Positions 41,301 through 50,487 of a stretch of 64,000 nucleotides of DNA are shown here, piece after piece. The position numbers and the translations under genes were made by a program. This stretch comes from Pyropia haitanensis. Its lineage: Eukaryota > Rhodophyta > Bangiophyceae > Bangiales > Bangiaceae. Positions within the stretch are counted from its first letter, which is position 1. The number at the start of each line of letters is the position of its first letter. Location: positions 2,631,874 through 2,695,873 of the forward strand of contig SDUX01000002.1 of NCBI GenBank assembly GCA_008729055.1, written 5' to 3'. A model generated the notes under the pieces. That model was given only the letters and a program-made list of their open reading frames with translations. It did no database searches and was not told where the DNA came from.

Positions 41301-43988
41301 CTCGGGAAGGAGCCCGCTGCGCTCAGCGGCCGATGATGCGCGGCCGAGGTCACTAGGCAGCGCAGCTAGCCACGGCACAGCCACTGACCTGGGCTGCTGC
41401 AAGTGCACCGCCGTCGGCAAGGTTACCTCCCCGCCTCCAAACAGGGCAGCATCGTCGAGTACCGCAGCTTGGCTGTTGAGCGCCGCGCCAAGCTCGGCGG
41501 CAGCCCCCTGGAGCACCCAAGACGTGTTCCCTACGTCAGTCGCGGCGTTCGGTTCCTCAGCGGCGGCTCGCGTCGGTGGCCCCGCCACTGCCAACCGGCC
41601 CTCCGCCACCGCGTTGCTCGCGTCGACACCACCGCTGCCGCCAAGCGTGGCGCCTGGCACGTAAAAAAGAGAAGCTATCGCGTCGACAGCGTGGATGCGG
41701 TCGCGTGACACGTTGACCCCGACCGACATGGTGTCCAAGATTGACGTGACCTGCAAACACCTCACCGGCACAACAAGCAGGAAAAAAGCAGCGGCGGGAA
41801 GAAGATAATGCAACCGCCACAGCAAGCACCACAATGTCAGAATGCGGGAGGTCAACACGGCAGATGCATCCACGCTTAGAGACCTCTGGTGCGCACGTGG
41901 CTCCAGCGCCACAAGAAATCACCCAAGCCTGGCAGCACGGCGTACATTGGAAAACAGCTCCACCAGCGAGTAGTCGGCAATGCCAAAAAGGTAGACAAGG
42001 CGCGTCTCGTTCACACCCAGCGGCGTCAGCGGCTCGTACGATAGCTCCTGTTCGCTCATCGTCAGGTCCACCGTCGGCGCGTCGCCGTTGCCGCCACCTC
42101 CGCCGCCAACGTCCCCAGTCGTACCGCCGTCTGCGCCCCCATCGGATTCCGGAACCGACAGGTAGTTTGTGAAGGAGGTCAGCTTCTGCGCGCTGTCAAA
42201 CCGCGCCGTTCGCAAACGCCACGCCAGGCCGACCCCCTCCCCCGGCGCAGACAGAAACGTCATGGCGACAAAGCCACCCGACAGCGACCGGCGGCGGTCC
42301 ACATCCTCCGGGAACCACAGAGCCCCCGCCGTCGACGACAAGTTCAAACGCTCCTCCGCATCGTCGGCAGCCGCCACAACGCGGCTCACCTGCTCGGACG
42401 GCGCGCGGGTGACCTCGACCAACTGCACCCCCGTTGACACGGGACCCACATTAAACGCAACCACCTCTATCTCTGCCCCGCCATCGGATGGCAGCACCCT
42501 CGGCGCCACAAAGCGCGTGTAGACGGCTGGCACCACAGGGTCCGCCAGGCGCACAAGCAACTCGGTGCGCGGCGAGGCGCGGCCGTTTCGAGCCAATGGA
42601 TCCGAGACGTCCACGGCGGGCAGGGTCATGATGATGCGCAGCGCCCCCTCCGGACCAACCCGGCGGGGCTCCCAGCGAGCGCCAAACCGGCGGCCGTTCC
42701 GAGAAAAGCCGAGGCCACACTCCCCAGCAGCAATGCCGGTCACGTCACTCGCAGTGGAGGCGGGACCCGTGGACTGCGCCACCACCTCACACTCCGACGG
42801 GAAGAGCACCTGGTAGTCGTACAGCTCGTCAAACGAAACATCCACGTCCGTAACGTCGCGACCGGGCGGGAGGTACAGCTCCACGTCAAAGAAGAAGAAT
42901 GGATACTCGAGCAGGGTTTCGTAGTTGCCCTTGACCATCACCGAGCTATCCAGCATGTCAAAGGAGAGCAGGTCATCAGGTCCTTCCTGCCGGTCAACGC
43001 GGCCAAGCGCCGTCCCAGCCCGTCTTGGTTGCCCGCAGCCCACCGCCCGCGGTTCGCAGTCGGAGACAGGGACCAGGTCCGGCCGCGCCTCAAGGGACGC
43101 CGGTGGCTCCAAGCCGGGGTTCAAAACGCGGCTCACTCCATTGACCACTTGGCTGTTGAGGCTCGCCGACCGGAACACGAGACCGTACACCGAGATCTGC
43201 AGCACAAAAGTAAAGGCGTCGCCCGACAGACGGTCCACCGCCGCGACGCTGAGGTTGGTGGTCCCCACCGTCCGCTCGAGCACGACCTCGACGGTGGCGT
43301 TTGCAAACCCCCGCACCGTCTCGGAGAGGGTCAGCCCAATCGCATCGCTCGGCAGCACCTCCTCGTTGGTGCTTCCCGCGGACAACACAAAGTCCACGTT
43401 TGACCGCCCCACCGGAGAAGCCAAGTAGAGCAAAAACGCCACTTCCACTACCCCATCAGGCTCCTGCACCGTCACGTAGCTGGCGGTGCCTTGAACGCAA
43501 GAGCGAAACGGGCCGCCCTCGCCGTTGGCCAGCACAGGGCAGTAGTTGAGGCCCACGTCGGGGAGGGGCACGTCACCGGCTGCTTGCCGTGATAGGCGGG
43601 CGCTGAGGTCTGCCAGCGGGCGACCCTGGCCGATTCGGTACGCCCACGGACGCCACCAAGGCATGCTCCTGGGCGGCACGCACGCCACCGCCGCGGCCGT
43701 ACCTATCGCGGTGCTGCCGCTGCGGCGGCCACCACCGCCGCCGCCACCGTCCCCGTTGCCAAAGCCGCCGTTGCCGCTTCGGACGCAGGCACCGCCAGTG
43801 CCAATGAGGCTCCTCGCCCACGTCACCGCCACCCCTACATGCCGCCCGATGCGAGTCCAAAACGCGCCGGCCGTGCCGCCCCCCACAGCAACGGCCGCCG
43901 CCGCATCCGCGTCCGCCGAGATGACCCCAACCAGCGCGACCAGCACTGCCCCGCCAGCCAAGAGGCGGGCACAACGACCGCATCGCAT
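38361..43988 (-). CDS. Large multi-pass membrane protein with secreted N-terminal region, two exons, family unknown
   Basis: Exon 1 is 43988-41946, exon 2 is 41750-38361; the 195-nt intron has a GTACGC donor and a TTTGCAG acceptor and joins ELFSN to VTSILDTM in frame, giving 1810 residues. The ATG at 43988 opens a good signal peptide (RCARLLAGGAVLVALVGVIS). The next ~1100 residues form an ectodomain with beta-rich stretches (YETLLEYPFFFFDVELYLPP, RDVTDVDVSFDELYDYQVLF), scattered cysteines and N-glycosylation sequons, as in NATTI and NTSEV. About seven hydrophobic helices follow, beginning FFAAQLFYIGIAVVVMMVVH and including FKLGAVLLMAAFGIGFPAFI and TAILSLAVLSLVIMVYLLPY. The cytosolic tail is Ser/Arg-rich with two tandem copies of a GGRRSVAS block. 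The layout (signal peptide, ectodomain, helix bundle, basic tail) recalls fungal TRP-like/Flc proteins and animal polycystins, but no diagnostic motif was found. Confidence 0.75.
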
Positions 43989-45693
43989 GGCCGTCGCGTG
44001 GGGTGTCCTCGCCCAGGCCGGCGCACACACGGCGCCAGCGTGTGTCGCAGAGTGCCCGCACAGAGAGGGGATGCGAGGACCCCACAACGAAAAAACGCAG
44101 ACGCCGACGATGCCGACACCACCCTCCCGATACACCACTCAATGCCCGGGCACACAAGGCACACGGGCCAAGGCAAAGAGAAAGAAGATGCGCGCGACGG
44201 TTCGTAGCCAGAGGCAGGGCGCAGCAGGGTCAGGGCCAGCTGGCCACCACGACGCGGCGGTGGCAAAGGGACCACGCCTCTGGCCGGGGAGCAGTCGTAG
44301 GCAAACACGAGACCGCAACGTCCCACATAACGCAGCGGCCGTCACGACACCCGCTCGGTGGAGGAGGCACGCCACGTACCCCAACCGGAAAACGGCAGCA
44401 GACCCCCCCCGCTCCCCCCCACCCAACCCACACACCGCCCTCCTCACTCCACAGAGAGCATGACAGCGCCAGCACCCAGCGCCAGATGAGCGGGCTGCTG
44501 ACTGAGCCAGCGCACTCAGGCGGTCCGCCTGGCGACTCCCCTTGAAGTACAGAGGCTGCCAGCCAGGGGCCCTCGCTGCCCACGCATACCCTGCTGTATC
44601 TGCTCCTCGAGCAGCGCATGCAGCTAGGAAGAAAGCGTCCGGTCACGCCGGCGACGCCACTGCAGCGCAACCCGACTCTCCGTTCCATTCCTCATCCCCA
44701 GCCCGGGGGCAGCCGCAGCACCATCGTTCCCGGCAGCGGGGCAGGCATCCTGCACGAGGCGGAAGAGGGAGCCAGGCACCGGACCGCTCCGCAAGCCCCT
44801 ACCACAAACGCAGCCGACAAAAGATCGGAGCAGGGCCAGGAGGGGGAGGGCGCGAGGCCGGCCAGGCCCAGGCGGCCGCGGCCCGTTGCCGCCCTGTCAG
44901 CTGGTGCATCAGTCGCGTACAGGCGTGGCGTCCGGCCAGATCATGCCGGCCGGCACGCGTCCGCCCCGCCCCGCCGCGGTTTTAGGGTAGAGCGTCGCTG
45001 GGCTCCTCAACGAGCCCGCACTGCGGGTGTACGAGTAGGTGAGGCGGCTACGAGGCGGCTCCCACTGACAAACGGCACGGGGAGCGCTGCGACCCGTGTC
45101 GCCGCGACGTGGCCGAGCGGGTGGCGATCACCGTCAAGATGTAATGAAGAAACACTTGGTCCAGCCTTGACAGCCAATTGGAGGGCGAAAGCGCGGTTCC
45201 AGCCAGATCCATCTGGTGCTGCTGCCTTCCCCACCGACGCGCTGTTCCCATCCTAAGGCCGTCCCTACCTATCCAGCCACGGGGTCGTGGTATCCGTGCA
45301 ACCCACGGACGGCACGACAGCGCATCGGCACAAGTCGGATTGGGAAAGGCAGTTTGAGGAGCACTCCACAGTGAAAGAGTGGTGCACGGCAGCGTGGAAC
45401 ACAGGGACTGCGTGTGTGTATAACAAAAACACTTCGAGAGCACTCGAAGGAACAGCAAAACGAGAGAGAAGCGGCAACAAAGAGACAACAAAAATGATTA
45501 AAGGACAAACAAAACAAAAAGAGACCATACGAGTCGGGAGCGACAGCCGCCTTCACCCGCCGCCACCACAAGTACGGCAACACGACAGTATGGAGGTCAG
45601 CCGGCTTTCCGCCGACCGTGTTGACAGGCAGTCGCCGCACCTCTCCGCACCTGCCGAGCCCGCACGCAGGATGACGGGGGGGTGCTGACGCCC
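43989..45693. other. Intergenic, 5' of the membrane-protein gene
   Basis: 1.7 kb between two minus-strand genes. The first few hundred bases upstream of 43988 should be the membrane-protein promoter. Around 45420-45540 there is an A-rich tract (plus strand), T-rich in the sense of the 45694 gene and probably close to its 3' side. Open frames are short or arginine-rich. No gene is supported. Confidence 0.4.
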
Positions 45694-46419
45694 CTAGGCT
45701 CGCTGTCCCAGGCTGGGAATCAAAAAAGAGCGGCCGCTGACCCCCCCCGTGACAATCAGCAGCACGGGGGGCGGGGGGCGGCTGCCCGGCGCCTCCCCAC
45801 CCCCGCCCCCCAAGCGGGGCCCGTACATCGCCCACCACTCGCGGAGGAGCACGTCGCGCACACCGCCTCCCTCCAGGGCGGTAATGCCTACGCTCCCCTC
45901 CGCCGCAAACGCAGTGGCCACCACCCAACGCAGCACCCCGACCGCCCACGGACGGGCGGCGCCTACGTGGCGCTCAAAAGCACCCACCACCGACGCCGCC
46001 GGGCCGACCGACCAAGAGTGCGCACGCACGTTGAGGGTGGTCAGCGAGGTGCCCGCCGACGACGCGTCACGAAGGACGCTCAGCACGCCAGAGGCATACG
46101 TGTTGCCATCCACCAGCCGCAGCAGCGCGTCCGTGTCACCGCCCAGGCCCGTGTACAGGGCAGCCACGTGTGCCTCAGTGACGCCCAGAGCGGAAAGGGT
46201 GGCGAGGCGGGTGGGAAGGCGAGCAAAGCCGGCAACACCCGAGCCCAGCGCCGCTCGCACGTCCAAGGCGCCAGTGGACCACGACGTCGGGCGTCGTGCG
46301 CGCTTGGTGGGGCCACGGCTACCAGAGGGGGGGGGGGCCGCCACCGCACCCGCGCCGCTCACGGGGGTCATGGACAGCTCTGAGCTGCGACGCTTACCCA
46401 TCATCGTGCCCGCCGCCAT
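45694..46419 (-). CDS. Protein of unknown function, 241 residues
   Basis: The ATG at 46419 lies in an ideal context (CCACCATGGCGG) just after a plus-strand A14 run. The N-terminus carries two basic clusters, GKRRSS and KRARRPTSW, that could act as a nuclear localisation signal. The remainder looks folded rather than disordered: helical GVAGFARLPTRLATLSALGV, TEAHVAALYTGLGGDTDALL, ASGVLSVLRDASSAGTSL, AFERHVGAARPWAVGVLRWV and VRDVLLREWWAMYGPRLGG, with a hydrophobic strand PPVLLIVTGGVSGRSFLIPS at the end. No membrane span, signal peptide or known motif was recognised. The same frame stays open upstream of the ATG, so an N-terminal extension cannot be excluded. Confidence 0.55.
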   Translation of the reverse strand: MAAGTMMGKRRSSELSMTPVSGAGAVAAPPPSGSRGPTKRARRPTSWSTGALDVRAALGSGVAGFARLPTRLATLSALGVTEAHVAALYTGLGGDTDALLRLVDGNTYASGVLSVLRDASSAGTSLTTLNVRAHSWSVGPAASVVGAFERHVGAARPWAVGVLRWVVATAFAAEGSVGITALEGGGVRDVLLREWWAMYGPRLGGGGGEAPGSRPPPPVLLIVTGGVSGRSFLIPSLGQRA

Positions 46420-49400
46420 GGTGGAAAAAAAAAAAAAAGGAAGGGCGGTCGGCAACGTATGAGGGAGCGGTCGACGACGGCTGTTGCTTCCGCCTTGTGG
46501 CAGCGAATCCAGCTCCCCACACGCCAGGGGACGAAGAGTGGGCAACCCACCGAGAAAAAAAGGGAGGAAAAGAACGGGGGTCAGCCAGGGGGGGCGTAAA
46601 CGCGGCCGCGGCGCCCCACGCAGCGACCTGTCCGAGACAAAACGGATGTGTATGGTGTGCCCGTCACCGTGCTCGTCTCCGTCACCGCCGGGAAGAATGA
46701 CGAAGGCAGCGGCGACACACAACACGACACTACGGGTGAAGGGGAGGGGGACGGCACGGGGTCGTGTTTGACGGGCGGCGGAGGAGCGGCGGCCACCCAC
46801 GTCCCGCGTCGGCGAGGCAAAGGCACAACACGCAGCGGGCGCCACGGCAGCGGCCACGCGCAGAGGTGGGTGGCGGAAGCGCGGCCCACGCAAGTCCCCC
46901 AACAACGGCAGTGTGTGGGGGGTCGCCTTTGCCCCCCCCCGCTCAGACTACCCCCTCGCAGGCCCCGGGCGTTGCTCTGGCCCGAGAGGACGGCACACTC
47001 GCGCCATTGCCGGTCCAGCCAGTGGCAGCGTGGTGGGGGCGGCGACGATTGGCAATTAGGTCCGACTGGCGCGCGGACCGGCGGGTGCCCCCGCTTTGGG
47101 TCCCTTCAGCCAGAGGCCTAGGAGGGGGGGCAGGTGGCCTGATCGCCGCAGATTCGATCGCCCGCGCTTGGCTTGCTGGAGTGGCACAGCTGCTCGGGCC
47201 GTTTCTCTGTTGCCCTCGTGGCAGTGAAGCAGTGGAGGTTGCCGCCGTTTTCCAAACACCCCCTCGTCGACCCGCCACGCACGCTTGCCTCCCTGCCAGG
47301 GACAAAAGCATCATCGCAACAGGCATAAGTTTTTGCTCCCCATAGAATATTGACAGATCGATTGATAAGACCATCAAGAAACCGACAACGGGTTGAACTG
47401 TCCGCTGTGTCTGCCTCTGGGACGTCCTTGAGCTGCTCATTGGACGTCGGTGTGACGGAAAAAAGTTCTAATGAAAATGGTGCTCTCCTGCTGTAACGCC
47501 TGGAACGTATAGTGGTGAAGTTTGAGGTAAGCCATTTCGATTGTCTAAATAGTAACTGTGACTCGAGTGGCTCGCGTGGCAACCATCCTGCATTCCGATG
47601 CGATGATTGGTGAAGACGTGCGGCCTCGCGTCGGCGTCAACCGCGGAAGCCCAAAGGGCAACCGAACGCAAACCAGCGTGGCCGTCACCGCGAGCTCCGA
47701 CGCGAGGCCCGTCCAGGGCAGCGAGAGTGCCACGCACTGGACGCCGAAGAGGGCCGCTTTTGCTCACCACAGCGGCCTGCGCGAAACGCCACCACGCGGG
47801 GCTGAGACGGCGCGCCGCCAGCAATGGCCCGCTGCCGTTCTGTCAGCACACGCTGCGGCCCGGTACGTGTCTGCATCAGAAGGCGTGCTGCGCCCGGCGA
47901 TGGCCTATTCTGTGGAATTTTGTGAGCCGCTGGAACCCATATCGAAACTTGATGTGCGATGGGTGCCTGTCCAGTCATCATGGGTGCAGATTGGACTGGC
48001 GCGCGCGCTCGCGAGCACCGTCCTCGGGGCTGCGAGGTCACATGCGCCGCAACAACGGCATCCCGAGGACCATCGACCGCCAATGCAGAAGACGCCGCGA
48101 TCACGGCGACACCAAAAATGGTTCCTACACAACAACCCTTTCCACGGAAATGGGCGCGCAAATGACTTGACCTGACCTTTGCCCTGCGCGCAATGGGTCT
48201 GTCGGCGCAGTGCGATGGTTCGGCGGCCACACGGTGTGCAGGTGGCCGGCCGACAATAGGCGCGGCTTGAAGCGTCGCCACAGATCCAATCGGTTCGCGT
48301 GCAACGGGCTGTCGCCCGCCGTCGCGCGAGATTTTCGTCGTCTTGCCGTCGCGCCCGCGCGCCTCGCCACGGCCGCGGGCGGGGGTCCCCCACGTCAGGT
48401 CCCCGTGTCTGCCCCTTCCCGCCGGCGGGCGACGCATGGGGACCGACACACCGCACGCCGTGGCCATAGCCGCCGTCGAACGCTTTGCATTGCGGCTCGG
48501 TCGGTCGCGCGGAGTGCAGCCGACGGGCACCGTCCCGCCCCCGCCGTCCCCTCGCACCTTCTCAGGGTTGCGGGGTGTGGCGACGGGGGTTACCCTGCCT
48601 GCCCCCCCCCCACTTATCGCACCCGCTTGGTTTTGGCAGACCCCGGCGGCGGCCTCCTCTCTCCGATCCCACCATTCAAGGTGCGCGGGGGGGGGGGAGG
48701 GGGCTGCCTGCGCCGCGGTGTCGTCCCCCGTGGAACCCTAACGGGAGGGGTGGCGGTGAAACGGGCGGGCCATGATCGTGCATGCCGCGACACTACACCC
48801 CGGTTCGCCGACGTACCGTGGGTGCACCTCCTCTTCCCCTTCGGCGACCGCTGGTAGAGTAGGTCCGCGAATAACTGCCTCGGCGAAGGGAAGCGATGCA
48901 CCCTCGCACCGTCACAGCGTCCGGCCGCCGCACGCGATGGCCTGATGGCGTCGAAAGGGGCGGGCGGAGCTCGCCCGCGGTGGCGTCCGCGGCTGCGGGC
49001 GCTCGCAGCGTCAAGCCTGCCCGACAATTCTCCTGCGGGGATTGGGAAGGGGGGAAGGGGTGGGGGCACCGCGGCCGTCGCGTACCCCACGTGCGCGAGG
49101 TGACGTGGCACGGCCGACGAGGCGGCCTCGGGTGCTCACTTTCTGGTGGGACAGGGGGGCCGGCCGACGGGGAGAAACCACCACTAGTGACAGGGTCGTG
49201 TCGGCTCTCCTCCAACGCATCGAACGAAGTCGCCCATATCCAAACCTGGGAGGGGGTCGGCCTCATACATAGCTTGTGACAAAAGGAGCGACGGCGTGCT
49301 GCCCCCGCCGCCCGCACCGCCGCGGGGCGGATGGCAAGAGCAACGGCGGGGCGGGGGGCGGGGGGAGGGTGGGGGGGGGGGGGTTCGAAAACACGGGGGG

Positions 49401-50487
49401 AGTTATCAAAGCGCCGAAAGTGATCGAACCCCCCACGGTACCTCTGAGGGGGAGGTTGGATCACAAGTGATCAACCGCCCGCCAGAGGTCCTGGGGGGGA
49501 TTTGAACCGCGAAAAGTGATGGAACTCGGGAAATGACTATTTTTGGGGAGGCGGCGGTCGGATTGACATAAGTCACGCGAAGAATTCATATAAATTTCAT
49601 CGTATTTAGAACACAATGTGAAAATTATCTCAAATGGTGCATGCGCGTGGTGCACATATAATTATCTTGCTCACACACAAAGGGAGCCCCTCAGATCGCC
49701 CGTGCGCTTGTACTGTATCTCGCTGGCCTCCGTCTCACGCGTCGAGTGCCCGTGGACGGTTGTGGATGGCCGAGGCATCGATTGAAGCTGCACTGCGAGG
49801 CTTCCGGAGCGATCTTCCCGTGAGCTGCCGCTCACCCAAGAGTGTCCCCCCCTATCCAGGTGCCTGCGCCGGCCACTTAATTCCTGAGGGCGGTTGGTCA
49901 GCCCACCCCCTCGCCTTTGAGCCCGCCTCCCTTCGCGCTGACGGAGCGCACCTGCCTGTGGTGTTCATACGTCTGGGGGGTTCGCCCCCCCCCCCCCCCC
50001 ACCGCCCCCTCTCCCCACCCCCCCCCCCCCCTCCCGCCGTGGGTGGCCCACCTGACTCCCCTCTGCACTCAGTTGGTGCCCGCCGCACGAGCGCGCCGCG
50101 TGGGGACGGTTTGCATGCCACTCGGGCGGGGGCTCTGGGGCGATCGCTGGGCGGGTCTGCCTGCAATCAGCCCGGCCCACCCGGTCCTCACCTCTGTCTG
50201 CCGGGAGGCGCACCGGGGCGCGCATCCCGTGCCACGGACCGGCTCTGCATGCACCCATCCCCGCAGCGGCGAGAGCTCGTGCTTACAACCCCACTCCCCC
50301 CGCTACCCTAGCGCCTCGTGACGTCGCCGGTAGGTTGACGAGTGCGTCCGCGTCGTGCCGGCCACCGCCGATCCACGCCCGATCCAGCGCTGCCACTCTC
50401 ATCACCGCCTCAGTGTGCCGCCGTTTCTCGCACCAGTCGCCCCGCGACCGCCGTCCTCTCTCAGTGCTGGCGGTACTCTTCTTCACC
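46420..50487. other. Gene-poor 4 kb stretch
   Basis: The longest interval without a supportable gene. 46420-46950 should hold the promoter of the 45694 gene. 47300-47560 and 49520-49680 are islands of much lower GC (for example TTCATATAAATTTCATCG at 49586-49603). A nested inverted repeat lies at 49429-49499. 49987-50035 has C runs. The last 200 bp before 50488 are the presumed leader of the repeat-protein gene. Open frames are under 300 codons and have no recognisable domains. A decayed mobile element or a non-coding transcript is possible; no tRNA or rRNA was seen. Confidence 0.4.
49429..49499. repeat. Inverted repeat (hairpin-forming)
   Basis: Two arms of about 22-24 nt at 49441-49464 and 49467-49488 pair around an AA spacer (left arm ends GGTTGGATCAC, right arm begins GTGATCAACC). 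Pairing extends to an outer C6 (49429-49434) against a G7 (49493-49499). Farther out, GGTTCGAAA (49382) faces ATTTGAACC (about 49500). Three copies of an AAGTGAT motif followed by GAAC- or CAAC-like bases occur across the structure. Confidence 0.6.

Noticed and set aside
44618..45256. A 212-codon plus-strand open frame
   Set aside because: Composition resembles random GC-rich translation; no domain or good start context.
47685..48557. A 290-codon minus-strand open frame in the gene-poor stretch
   Set aside because: No domain, no helical or strand pattern, and overlapping frames on the other strand are just as open.
49440..49520. A tRNA suggested by GGTTCAAATCC on the minus strand near 49500
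   Set aside because: The flanking bases do not form a T-stem, and no acceptor, D or anticodon arms could be folded around it.
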